From assembly GCA_030549775.1 (NCBI GenBank), contig CM060177.1, positions 89,604,236 to 89,668,235 of the forward strand: a stretch of 64,000 nucleotides of DNA, written 5' to 3'. Under the pieces are notes generated by a model that was given only the letters and a program-made list of their open reading frames with translations, had not been told where the DNA came from and ran no database searches. This document shows positions 37,091 through 48,934 of the stretch, piece after piece. The stretch comes from Tamarix chinensis (taxonomy: Eukaryota > Streptophyta > Magnoliopsida > Caryophyllales > Tamaricaceae). How positions within the stretch are numbered: position 1 is the first letter of the stretch; each line of letters starts with the position of its first letter. The translations under genes were made by a program, and so were the position numbers.

Positions 37091-37380
37091 CATGTATAAT
37101 TGAGCATGAGTTATTGTTTGTCTGGAATGGTGTATGTATCACATGTATAATCGAGTAGAGTTATTATATTAGTAGAATGGTGTATGTATCACATATATAA
37201 TCGAGCATGAGTTACTATATGAGTAGAATGGTTTATGTATCGTAGGTATAATTGAGCATGAGTTATTGTATGAGCGGAATGGTGTATGTATCACATATAT
37301 AATTGAGTATGAATTATTGTATGACTAGAACTATGTATTTATCATATGTATAATTGAGCATTACTATTATCATATCTTAT
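37091..37380 (+). repeat. 51-bp minisatellite in LTR-P
   Basis: Units start at about 37091, 37142, 37192, 37243, 37294 and 37345, near-constant 51-bp spacing. Each has CATGTATAATTGAGCATGAG and GAATGGTGTATGTATCA words. Confidence 0.9.
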
Positions 37381-37985
37381 GTGTATCATGTTTCCTCCCG
37401 TTAGTTAGATAGTCATGATATGCTTAGTACTGGACCCATACTGATACTACCTTGGTTGATTAGGTCCTACGATAATCCACTAGTAGTAGGGAGCATACCT
37501 TTTGTGCAGGCTTGAGATCAGATGTTATTGTTGGGCTGAAGGTTGGCTTAAGAGACTAGGAAATCCGGAGATTCATCCATTGGGATTTGTCTTTATTTAT
37601 CTGCATTTACTTTTAAAATTTTTTAAATGTTGTATTAAAATTTCAACGGTGTTTAATTGAATTTTAATTTCCCATTACTTTGATAAGCTTTTAAAATCCA
37701 GGTTTATTTTACAGGTTTCTACTGATTAATTCAGTGATGACTTTGTTTAGTGAAACTATTCACTTGCCATCTACCTACAGATATCTCCTTTTAGAAGTTT
37801 ATCCTCATGGTATAAATGATTCTTGAATTTTTGTTGGACAGGTTTTAGCCTTGCACCTAGTATGAGATAAATGGTGGACATTTGTCTTATGTTAGGTGTG
37901 GCGGTAACATTTCGTAATTTCTATTTGATCTTCCACATTATTCTTTTAAACAAAATTTTTTAGTATTGAGTTGAAGGGTGTTATA

Positions 37986-40900
37986 AATATAGTCACGGGC
38001 ATGTTCACCATTCTTTCCCTACCAGTGCATGTGTTGTTTGATTCAAGTGCTTCCTTATCATTTGTATCTACTACCTTTATTGTTAGAGCTGCCTTATCAT
38101 AATCTGCCAGTGTAGCTATATTTGTGGTGTTTCCCTTAGAGGATAGAGTAGATTGTGTTAAAATATACTTGGAGGTGGCCTTAGTGATAGGTGGGATAGA
38201 CTTCCTAGTGGACTTGGTTAAGATAGACATAAGGAACTTTAATATCATACTAAGGATTGACATGTTCAAGAGATATTGAGCAGTGATCGAATGTGCACAA
38301 GAATGCATGGTGTTGCATGGATTGTAGGGTATTAGGGTATCCAATAGGAAACTTAAACCTAAGCCTACAATGAAGATCATATCTACCCTTACGCTATACA
38401 CATTGATGTAGAAAGGGTACCACATGTACCTGTGTATTGTTCAAGAGTTTAATATGCATTTGGAAGCCTTAGAAGACATTTTAGTTGCCTAAGACTTCCT
38501 CGATGTGTTTTCAAAAAAGATACCTTGCATGTCGCTAGTGCGTAGGATTGAATTCACCATCGATCTAGTACCAAGGGAAAAACCTACGATGAGGGCACCT
38601 TACCAAATGACGTCGGTTGAGTCATGAAAATTAAAGATTTAGTTGCAGGAGCTGTTGACTCAAGGGTATATCCATCCAAGTGTGTCTCTATGGGGAGCAC
38701 CAGTTCAATTTGTGAATAAGGATGGGAGAATTCATTTGTGTATTGACTATAAGGTGTGAATCAATTGGTAGTGAAAACCCAATATCCACTTCTACGTATT
38801 GACGATCTTTTTTATTAGATTTAGGTCAATGCTATCTTTTCAAAGATTAACTTGAGGTCAAGCTATCACTAGCTACGTATTACAGATGCGGACATCATAA
38901 AGATTGTCTTTAGGATACGGTATAGGCATTATGAGTTTACGATGATTCCTTTTGGGCTCACAATGCACTTTCCATATCCATGAATTTGATGACGAGGATC
39001 TTCTAGCCATTCCTTGACCAATTTGTGGTTTTGTTCAATGACGACATTTTAGTATACTCTTAGAGTAAGGGGGAACACAAGTAGCACCTACGTATAATCT
39101 TATCCCTCTTTAAAGAACACAGCTTATACGCTAAACTCTACAAATGTAGATTATGGTTTAGGAGGTTGCATTTTTGGGACATGTAATATTAGAAGGACGG
39201 ATCATCATGGATCGGGTGAAGATTATGGCAGTTACAAAGTGAAAGGCACCCACTAACATTTCTGAGGTTAGTAGTTTCCTAGGTTTAGCTGACTACTACA
39301 TGTGCTTTATTCTAAATTTTAAAGGGCCGCACACCTATTGATGAGCCTAGTAAAGAAGGATAAGTTTTAGTGGGATGATAACTATGAGGGCACATTCTAG
39401 GATCTAAAGAAGTGCCTAATTACAACACCCATTTTAACTCCGCCAGCAAGATCAAACTATGTTGAGGTCTACAGTGATGTGTCCAAACATGGGTTAGGTT
39501 GTTTATTGATGCATTATGGTAAGTTGGTTACGTATTATTCCCCCCAACTGAAGAAGGATGAGTAAAACTAAGAGTCTCAAATATATATTCACTCAAAAAT
39601 AGTTGAATATAAGGAAAAGGAGGTGGCCAGATCTGTTAAAGGACTATGATATTGAGTTAACGTACCATGAGGGTAAGGCTAATGCCTTGAGTATGAAGCC
39701 ACCACACTCCTTGAATACTTGGGCGGTGGCTAACCAGTAGCTTGAAGAACTCGATGGGATGGGGGTAGACAGGGTGATGTAGAGGCTTAGATGTGTACCT
39801 TAACAATTATAGTGATGGTTTTTGATGAGACTCTAGCTAATTATCTTAGACACATGAAGTAGGAGAGGATCCAATAGAAGATATAGGATGGTTAGTCTGA
39901 GGGTTTTAGATCTGTGAGGATGGTAGCATTCACTCAATGGTTGTTAATGTGAACCTTATAGTTGTATAGATATGAAGCATTGAATTTTGGAAGAAGGTCA
40001 TTGTACCCCCTATTTTATTCACTGAAGAGAGGATAAGTTGTACAGGGACCTTAAGCAGATCTATTGGTTGCCTTGCATGAAGGGAGAAGTAGCGGAGTTC
40101 ATAGCCAGATATTTAACCTATCAAAAGTTCAAGATTGACACCATAGACCTACAGGATTTGTCGAGCCTTTGGAGGTGTTAAAATGGAAATGGGACTCTAT
40201 CTCCATGGATTTTGTGAGTGGACTACCGATGACTCATCGTGAGTGTGACACGATTTGGGTCATTGTAAACACATTGAATAAATAAGTAGTTTTTGTATTG
40301 ATGAAGTTAACATATAGCATGGATCAATTTATTGATACTTACATGAGACTTATGGTAAGAAAGCATGGTAGACCTACAGACATCATCTCCTATAGTGATT
40401 CAATATTCTTGCGCACTTTTAGGGGAAGTTATAGGAGGTTATGTGCATGAAATCAAAAATGTTACGACCTTTCACCCAGCTATGGATGGATAGATTGAGA
40501 GGGTGATCCAAACGCTTGATGAAATTATATGGGATTGCGCTATGAATTTCCAAGTTTTTTGGGAGGATCATCCACATTTGGTGGAGTTCTCATACAACAA
40601 CAATTATCATGCTAGCATAGGGATGGCACCCTTTGAGGAACTATATGGACGCAATACTAAACACCCTTGCGTTGGAGTGGCATTAGCAAGGATTTTGTAC
40701 ATGGGCCAGAAATGATTAGAAAGATGACTTAGTAAGTTCTTTGATCTAAGACAAGATGAGAGTAGGTCAATGTGGTTGGAAGATTTATGTCAATCAGAGA
40801 CATTATAGTGACAGTTTTGAGCTAGGGGACAAAGTTTTATTAAGGGTTTCACCCGCTAAAGGGGTGTAGAGATTTGGTAGGAATGATAAGCTAAGCTTTA

Positions 40901-41270
40901 GGTATATCTATCCTTATGAGATTCTCGATAGAGTTAGTGAGGTTTCTTATCATTTAGTGCTTATGCCCGAATTCATAATGTCTTCCATATTTCATACTTG
41001 TGAAAGTACATTGTAGATCCTTCCCATGTGATCTGACCCCACGAGATTGAGCTCAATGACTCCCTATCCTATGAGGATAGGCCCTCGCAGGTTCTCAACA
41101 CTAAAGTACACCAAACCATAACAAGTTCAGTCCCACTCAAGAAAATTCTTTAGAGTAGCCATGGAGTAGAAGAAGAAAATTAGGAGATAGAGAAGGACAT
41201 GCGTGAGATGCACCCTCAACTCTTCATTACAGGTGTGTTAGATTTCAGGATTGATTTCTTGTAAGGGGAT
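37986..41270 (+). pseudogene. Ty3/gypsy pol remnant (protease to integrase with chromodomain-like tail)
   Basis: Gag is missing; the coding part starts at the protease. VLFDSSASLSFVS (about 38035) corresponds to the family VLFDSGASHSF with Gly lost, and DRVDCVKIYLEVALVIGG follows. Reverse transcriptase: LLTQGYIHPSVSLWGAPVQF and HLCIDYKV (38655-38755), AFLGHVILEG-like sequence (about 39170), SSFLGLADYY (about 39275). RNase H: VYSDVSKHGLGCLLMHYGKL (about 39460-39520), then an internal deletion near 39600. Integrase: REDKLYRDLKQIYWLPCMKG (about 40030-40090) and IERVIQTLDEIIWDCAM to FSYNNNYHASIGMAPFEELYG (40495-40650). Then GDKVLLRVSPAKG (40825) and an end resembling the Tekay-type chromodomain (YEDRPSQVLNTKV, EKDMREMHPQLF, 41070-41225). 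Many stops; dead. Confidence 0.85.
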
Positions 41271-41375
41271 TCCTAGTAGTATGATATCAACTCCATTAGA
41301 GTTAACCACCGAGGCCACCCTCCCACACACCCCCTTTCTCTCCTTCCCGAGCCTTGACTTCCGATGTGAAGGATA

Positions 41376-41398
41376 AGTCTTCATTTAAGGGGTGGTGA
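41376..41398 (+). other. Polypurine tract of the gypsy element
   Basis: Sequence TTTAAGGGGTGGTGA lies directly before the LTR start TGTAATACTTTG, where plus-strand DNA synthesis is primed in Ty3/gypsy elements. Confidence 0.65.
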
Positions 41399-43257
41399 TG
41401 TAATACTTTGAAATCTTATATTATTTAAATTTTGATTTATCAGACATGTTACCCTAACCTAATTCCTAATATTCAGATTTATCTTATTTTATTTTAACCT
41501 AACCGTAACCCCAAAAAAATTATAGATTAAATTTTAAAATTTACATTTCCAAAAATTTAATCCTAAAACTAAACCCAAATTCTACACTCAAAAATTCTCT
41601 CTTTCCTTTTTCTTTTCTTTCTTCCTTCCTTTCTTTCTTTCTTTCTTTTGTTCTTTTTTTATTTTTTTTCTTTCTTCTTGCCTTTCCTTCCTTTTCTTTT
41701 TATTTCTATCCTTCCTAAGCTACAACAACCTAGCCCAACTCCTTCCTTTTCTTTCTATTTTTTTCTCTCCATCTTAGGATACACAAACCCATACCAACTC
41801 CCTCCTCTTCTTTTTTGTTCTTTTATCTCCTCCTTGGGTGGTGTCATTTCCACACCCTTTCTTTATTTTTTCTTTTCTTGCTTTTCCTTATTCTTTTTTT
41901 ATTTATTTTCTTTATCTCATTCTTCCCTATGTATTACCTCCACACCTCTCTTCTTCTTTCCTCTTTTGTCCCAAACAACGACTTACCATCCTTGCACATA
42001 CCTCTTTGCCCCTATCAGCCATGTAAGCCCCACCATGTATGCCCCATGGCTCGTTATCTTGCCACACCACCCTACACCCCAATGCCTCGTCTAACCCTAC
42101 ACCCTGCACGCTTGTTCCCTACTCCCTTGCCCCTTTAACCATGTATGCAAACCCCCCGCGGTATTCCCCTTATCATCTTCCCTCTCCCAAGACCCATCAC
42201 CTATTTACGCCCCTAGCCACCCTCCTATCCTCCCCTCCTCCCTTCTTTTCCTTTATTGATGAGCCAACCAAATCCCTTTTCCCCTTTTCCTCTATTTTTC
42301 TCTTTTCTCCTTCTCTATCTTGATTCTTTAGCACCGCCACCAACTCTACCTGCCAAACCACCCTCATTATCTATCATCACCTAAGCCAATCTCCCTGCCA
42401 CCACCATACCCCTCTTTTCCCCTCCTTGCCACCACCATTCCTACAACACCCCATGGTAGGCACCTCAACCAAGAATCACCACCACACTAAGACCTCTCTT
42501 CTCATTTCTTCCTTCCCTCTCTCGACTACCCTTTTTCCTACACTACTGTTGGCCATCATCACCACTACCTACCACCAACTCTCGCTAGCCCCAACACCAC
42601 CATCAACTCAACCCTATTTGCCAACCATTTCCCATCCTTTCTATTTATAGGTGATACTCCAATTGTAGTGGAGGAGGAAGCATAGGTCCTGCGATCTTAG
42701 AGACTAGAGCCACTTCAATAATTGTTATAATGTATATCCCCATTTGTGTTGATGTGTTGATGACATTGTGTGTTATGTTACTTAACTTTGGTGTTATATA
42801 AATATTATGTTGTTTTGGTATATTGGAAGAAAATGTAAGAAGTTGTGTACATATGATTGTGTTGAATACGAAGTAGCTATATATAATTGTGGCCATGCAT
42901 TTCATGATAAGGTATGTGTGGGAGGTGGAAAAGTCTTTCATGTTGGGAGTCATGTGATTTAGGGAAAGGGAAAATAGGAATTTTAGTGGACTAAGGGTAT
43001 TTTGGTCAATATGGCTAAAAAGTGGCATGTTGAGTACCTTGGGGTGTTAGCTCACTCAAAATATGTTAAGGGTGTTATATGAAATAATTGGAGTCAAAAT
43101 GAAGGGATAATGGTTAATAAAGGAGGGGAAAGACATTGAGTGTGAATAGTTAAATCTAGGGTGCAGTCATGACCATATATGAAAAATTTGGACATTGGCA
43201 CTGAGAATTGAACATGATGTTAATGTTGGCATCTTATTTATATATGAATGCAAAATT

Positions 43258-43690
43258 AGGGAGCCATATGGGGTCTAGGAAAGGATTTATAACTAAAATA
43301 TAAAATTAGGGTTTTAGAGGAGGCCCGAATAGTAACCCTAGAGATAGGTTATTATCGTATGTGTAAGACAGGGGATTTGGACCACAATCTTAGGATATGA
43401 TTTCAACGATAAAATTTTAGGGATATATAATAGATTTGGTAACCATAAAAGGTGTAGGAAAGGAGTTATCACTAAAATATAAAATTAAGATTCTGAAGGA
43501 AGCCCAAAAACTAACCTTAGGTTAGGGTATTATCACATGTGTGAGACGAAGGAATTAGACCGTGATTTTTGAGTAAGTGGTTATAACAACATTTTAAGAT
43601 TGGGCATGGAATTTGGGAACTAAAGGAGTACTAAAGAAAGGGTTATGCCAAGCTTACGAAATTAGGATTTCTCATGGAAATATGACATGT
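43258..43690 (+). repeat. Three tandem ~179-bp repeats in LTR-G
   Basis: AAAATATAAAATTA recurs at 43295 and 43474, and ACGAAATTAGGATT at about 43656. Each is followed by GTGTGTAAGAC-like and GGACCACAATCTT-like words in the first two units. LTR-H has a related repeat at about 62080-62350. Confidence 0.8.
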
Positions 43691-43783
43691 TTGGAGGTAT
43701 GTTAGGTTTGTTCCTTGAATGAGTATGTGTATATGATAGTGTGATGACCTTAAAATATTTAAAGTGTGAATAATGTACTAATC

Positions 43784-44170
43784 ACTTAAAGTGAAAATGA
43801 CTTGAGTCAGAACCAATTGTACATATTCGTTCCACTAGATGAGAATAATGGCCAAGAGTATTTTTACCCTAAAAGTGTACTTATGTTACTGTTCTACCAG
43901 TTGAGGATAATGAGGTCGCTGAACTCCAATTAAATAAACTATTCAATTATCATAACCTTTGATAAGTCACTAATTACTTAAAGTAAAACACCACATAGTT
44001 CAAGACTATTTGTACTTGTTCGTAACACCGGACAAGAATAGTGGAGAGGGGTGTTTTTTCCTAGGTTGTATATTATTAGAACCATTCGGCTAGTTGAACA
44101 TATTTTCCAGAGCATCTTCCCCTAGAGTGTTACTTTCTTATCATTCCATCAGTTAAAATAGTGGGGTCCT
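43784..44170 (+). repeat. Palindrome and hairpin block of LTR-G
   Basis: Palindrome CACTTAAAGTG at 43784 with a variant TACTTAAAGTA at 43976, each followed by copies of CCACTAG...GAATAATGG type (43837, 43893, 44015, 44086, 44145). Confidence 0.7.
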
Positions 44171-45358
44171 TAAACTTAACATAAATAAAATCATGAATTG
44201 TCCTATGTGCAACTTGGAGAGGAATAAATAAACTGGTGAGATTGTCCTATGAGCGTATCACCTCTTACTATGATATGATGAACTTATGCAACCCTTTTTG
44301 CCTGTATTGTTGCCTTACTCAGTACATAGCGTACTGATCTTCCTTCTTATGTATGTTATTCATTCCTATGAATAGAGACCCCTTTCGAGCCTATGTAGGT
44401 AACTGAGGGCTCATTAGATGATTATATTGCTTATGATGATCTGATTTGGGCAAAGTATTTTAGTCTCATGCATGGGGTTGGGAGTTAGAGAGCTATGTTA
44501 TTAGGTTGTTGTTTTAAACCAATTTTATGTTCTTGTGTCATTTTCCTCCTAAATATTTACTTTATGTATTTTGGTTTCTATTTTCAAATAGAATCTGAAA
44601 CTCTTACTTATGTTATGAAGTACCCTCATTTTTTATTTAATATGCCACACATCCTGATTTACTATTACCTTGTAATTGATGTGAGGATGGTTGTTAAGCC
44701 AAACTTATATCAATTACAGCAGCGACACCCATTCATGTTTGAATTACATTTATAGCTTAAATGAATTTTTTTATAGACATAAATTATCGGGTGTTATAGT
44801 ATCATGTGAGCATGATATCTATATTTATCTTAGTCTTTAATGCTTTTGATTTTAGTTAAGGAATTAAATTTGGTTACTTGGTATGTAGTATAATCATGTA
44901 CCCATTTGTTTGATTACGTATTCAATCCCATGAGTGGAGGACCATATGTAGGCTTTTTAGGGTGGCTAATAGTCGCCCTACCTTATGTTATATTTGGGGC
45001 CATTAGAACATGGGCATCTGGAGTTCCTTTTGTAGGTTTCTGAGTGACCATGGTTTTGGCTTTCCCTACTTGTTTTACCACTTTCATCTATGTCACATGT
45101 ACTGGGAAACCATGTAGTCTTATTGTAAATGCTTAATCTTAGTATCCATATGATATATATTTTACTCACTCTATTTCTTGTATTTTGTTTAGTTAGTTTT
45201 CTTAGCCTTGTGTCTGACATAAGGTGGGTTGTGGGCGTCTATCATACTTTAGGTATAATGGTAACACCTCAATTTCTTGTAGGTGAGTTTTTAGTATTTT
45301 CATTTTTGTAATGTCTTAAATATAAAAATTTTAGATATAGAAAAATGGTGATGTTACA

Positions 45359-45691
45359 TATACTTTGCATCATCATCAGAAGGAACACTCAAAGGTCCCT
45401 ATAAGTATGAGTGGATGTAATTACAAGTCCCTTGTGTCTTGTGATCTTCAACGATAAACTTTACTCTACTATGTTTTCCATTGACATAATGCTCATAGAA
45501 ATCTATCTTCCTAAACTAGTGTCCACCTAAACAAACTCTTTTTCTAGGTTCATCTAGTCTTTATTCACTTACATAACCTAACCTCATATGCCATAAACAG
45601 ATTTGATCATTTAAAAATTAAAGAAGCTAAGTATGTACCTACCACTTTACTTCGATGCAAGATATATATTCCATTATTAGTTTTTTCCTTC
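45359..45691 (-). pseudogene. Copia-C integrase, N-terminal part
   Basis: Minus strand: GIYILHRSKVVG (about 45670), LFMAYEVRLCK (about 45590), HKTQGTCNYIHSYL-like sequence (about 45420) and SDDDAK at the left edge. These match the copia block running from GAG-pre-integrase to the start of the integrase core. It continues at 24750 to the left of the 20.6 kb cluster, and its upstream part is at 54178, beyond the Athila-like element. Several stops. Confidence 0.8.
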
Positions 45692-47259
45692 TGATAGGTG
45701 GATAATTTATTTTATTAACTAGTATATTTAAACCAAGTTTTCATTATTACTTGTAATAGTTTATACCTTTTAACACATTTTTCTCTATATTCTATGTTTT
45801 GTAGGAAAAGATAAAATTATAATAAATGAAGTGAATAACGAAGATAAAAGGTGACAATACAAAAAGGAATACTTGGAATCAAAGGCATATGAGTGTACCA
45901 TCATTAAAGACTACAAAAGAGAAGTCATATGTAGAAAAATCTTATGAAAATGCTTAAGAAGTAAGAAATATAAGGCCCTAATATGTAATACAACCAATAT
46001 TTATTGAATATTTTATCATTAGATCATTTAATTTTGTATAAAAAAATATAAGGTATTGACTAATAAAGTCTATATTTTTTTTATAGATTTAATTATCGCT
46101 CTTTCTTATATATATATAGGAGACATGTTAGGGTAAATAGGGAGGGCCAAATAACTACTGATCATTGCTCATAACTTTTTTTATTTTCTAGACATATATT
46201 AGATCTTCATTGTTAAAATTAATAAGTAGTGGTATAATCAAAACAAATAATTAAAGGCTGATCGAAGGTATCAATACTAAGATATTCCTAAGTCATGTAT
46301 CATTTTATTTTTTCTTCTTTGTTTTGCACTTTTAGTATTAATTTGATTCAAGTTTCATTTTTCTATTATTAGATTAAAGTTGTATGTTTTCATGCTATTT
46401 AATTAAAGTGTTATTTTCTTATTTGTTTAGTTCCATTAAAGTTATGATATTTAATTATTATTTGATTTGGTGTTATTTATTTAATATGCCATGCTAAATT
46501 AGTTTGGAGTAGGAGGATAGTTGAAGGTTATAAGATAATTGATTGTGAGACAAGAATTAGATTTATTTGTTATGTGTGTTTTTAGTTAAATTAATAAATT
46601 TTGTCTAGTGATAACTAATCTAAGATTTTTGGTTTTTTATCTAGGTTGATTATCTGGTTAATTTGAGTGTTAATCATATGCTATAATGGTATTGTTAATT
46701 AATAATTATTAGCATATACATCCAAAAGTAGCCAAAATGTTGCTTAATTTCAATACTAGAACCACATAATTCTTGATGGCCATAATTATGGTTCTTGTTA
46801 GCTAATATCTAATTGTTAATGCTTCCCCTAATTGAATATAGAGATATTATCCTAGATTATTACTTGGCTAGACAATAAATCATACTCATACATTATTTTA
46901 CTTGCATAAGAGTATGATAATAAGCAGATGTATAGGAGAATCTATAAGTTAACATAATAAATAAAAAATAAAAATACTACATGAACATATCATTTGATGA
47001 TCATTTGATATCCCTATGTCAAATATGTCACTTGATCCCCATTATCTCATCATTGTTATTTAATTAATCTTCTCATTATTAGTTTTTTTTCTTTCTATTA
47101 TTAATAGTAGGTTTTCCCTTAATTAACAACTAAGGAAATTAATTTCATTATAAAAGTTTATGAATTAATTTATAATATATTTGGGATCAACCCTTACCCA
47201 TTTCTTTATGCTTATTTGAGCATTTAGGGTTTTATTTGGGCGTCTATGACAACACACCA
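45692..47259 (+). repeat. Athila-like 5' LTR
   Basis: Starts TGATAGGTGGATAATTT and ends CTATGACAACACACCA. It aligns along its length with 52616-54177; for example, GGAATCAAAGGCATATGAGT occurs in both (about 45874 and 52800). The two copies differ at many positions, so the insertion is old. Confidence 0.85.
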
Positions 47260-47429
47260 AATTTTAGAGTCATTGTTGAGGAAAGAAAAATTTAATTATT
47301 TGTCCTATTCCATTTTATTTTTATTTTTATTAGCTCTTCTTCTATGGGTGATGATTTTTTTTTTGTATTGTTTAAGTCCAATAGGAATTTGTGCTTGAAA
47401 TCTTTTGTAATTAAGAATGGATATCATAT

Positions 47430-48800
47430 CATATAACCTATGGATCCCACTTTAATGTCTGGTATTGCTATCACACAATTCCTTTTCCCTTAAGTGATAG
47501 TTCTTCATCTTCTAAAGGGGAAATTGAAGGATACCTAGAGTGGATCTTTGAAGAACCAAAAGCAAATCCAACATTAAATGAGCTTGTGACTCGTATCTTT
47601 AGCTCTAATATTCTTTGCATTAATTATCCCAATGAGCAAGATGAGTGTGAGATTTCATTTGAACTAATACATGTGTTACCTAATTGTATGGGGTTTTTGA
47701 GACACTAACTCTTCTACATCAAGCTGTGTCACTAATCCTAACAAGTTTTTAAGGAATTTCATGTAGCATGCTCTAGTATGACTATATACCAATTAAATTT
47801 TAAATTGTTTTCCTTTTACTTTGTTTAATGCTTCTAAATAATGGCAATAGTAATTACTTTCATGATCTATTAATACTTGGGGCAATATGCAAAAGGTATT
47901 TTTACAAAAGTATTTTCGTTCATCGAAGGCCACTAACGATAGGAAAGAAATATGTAGTATTAGGTAGATAGGGGAGTGTCTTTACATGAATATTTGGAAT
48001 GATTTAAGAAATTATATGGTAATTATCCTAATCACCAAATTAGTGAAGTTTTTTAATAAAATGCTTTTATGAAGTACTAATGCCCATGGATAGAAATATT
48101 ATAGTTGTTGCTAGTAGGGGAGAATTAGCAAACAAAACTCTAGCTTATGCTTAAAGGGTAATTTCTAATATGGATTCTAACTCCCAATATTGTGGTACTA
48201 GAAATACTAATCATTTATCTCACCTTGTAAAAGAAGAAATTATAGTGTAGCTTAAAGGAGAAATGTATAACTTAACATCTTTAGTTTAAAAAGTAGTAAA
48301 AGGGGGAGTGTTAGCCTAGGTATCTGGAATTTATTCATATGCAGGTCATGGTATCAATTCATGTCTTACCTTGTAAGAAAAACAAGAAGTTAACACTATT
48401 GGAAGACCTCAAGGACAAGAAAAAAAAATGATCCATATGCTACAACCTACAACCTAGGGGTGAGAGATTATGCCAACCTATGGTATGGGAATAACCAACG
48501 AAAAAAATAATCCAAACTTTATACCACTAATGTAAAACGAACTAGGATATAACGCCCCCCTTTTGGATAATATCCTATTCCTTAGAATCAATCAAGACCA
48601 CCATTTCTATGATCCCCACAACCTCAAGTTTCAAAACAATCTAGAGGTATGTCATTATATGATTTAGCTAAAACTTTAGACACTAACACTTTCCAATCTC
48701 AATGAGAAACTAGAAGTTGCTAAAGAACTTAGAGAGTCAGATGATTTAGTTAGTAGAGTCTATAAAAAAAGAATCCAGGGAGGATGGTAGTGATATTTAA
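47430..48800 (+). pseudogene. Athila-like gag pseudogene
   Basis: Starts near MDPTLMSGIAI (about 47449). The open stretch GEIEGYLEWIFEEPKANPTL to FELIHVLPNCMGF (47520-47700) is followed by PNKFLRNF (about 47738). The capsid core is VFLQKYFRSSKATNDRKEIC (about 47900), GECLYMNIWNDLRNYM (about 47975) and FFNKMLL (about 48050). The family has FL-KFFP-SKT---R-EI, then GESLYEAWERFKDLL, then FYNGL. After a stop-rich part the frame fades. Non-functional. Confidence 0.8.
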
Positions 48801-48934
48801 ACAAAAAGTGTAGAATAATTAGATGGTCCAAAGAAAATAAATAATGACCAAGAGGCTAAGTAAGAGGAGGAAAAATCAATGAGTGTAAAGGAAAAGATCA
48901 AGGAAAAACCTCTTAAGGCAATTGAAGTAAATTC

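Larger units (their letters stand above)
36185..37985 (+). repeat. LTR-P, right part of a third related LTR
   Basis: Has the same plan as the other LTRs. A minisatellite of about 26 bp (GGCTTTAATGCCACTWGAAA, about seven units, 36185-36375) comes first. Then TCATTGAAAGTGAAAGATC (36463), a 51-bp minisatellite (37091-37380), GGTAACATTTCG (about 37900), and an end GAAGGGTGTTATA (about 37985). Its start was not found; LTR-A directly precedes it. It may be the remains of the 5' LTR of the gypsy pol that follows, though it is not clearly alike to LTR-G. Confidence 0.5.
24751..45358. mobile_element. 20.6 kb nested insertion cluster in Copia-C integrase
   Basis: Interrupts the copia integrase between AKY (45359 side) and LNFIDDYS (24750 side). 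The left boundary begins TATAATACCTC and the right ends GATGTTACA, both decayed forms of the TGTAATACC...GTTACA ends of the gypsy LTRs here. Flanking pentamers are TGTAT (24746-24750) and TATAC (45359-45363), a 3/5 match, but collapsing them restores the copia frame. Inside are an LTR-like stretch (24751-27578), CACTA-3, LTR-A with solo LTR-N inside it, LTR-P, a gypsy pol, and LTR-G. The two outermost LTR sequences do not look alike, so the order of events within the cluster is only partly resolved. Confidence 0.7.
41399..45358 (+). repeat. LTR-G, 3' LTR of the gypsy element, about 3.96 kb
   Basis: Starts TGTAATACTTTG after the polypurine tract and ends GGTGATGTTACA at the edge of Copia-C. 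Terminal TGTAA / TTACA are inverted repeats as in LTRs. Parts: AT-rich start, polypyrimidine leader (41596-42650), three 179-bp tandem repeats (43258-43690), palindrome/hairpin block (43784-44170), and GGTAACACCTCAATTTC (about 45258). A second LTR-end-like sequence, CGGGTGTTATAG, occurs at about 44790, so LTR-G may itself be composite. It aligns by eye with LTR-H (60431 on), for example around ATTATCACATGTGTAAGACA. Confidence 0.7.
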
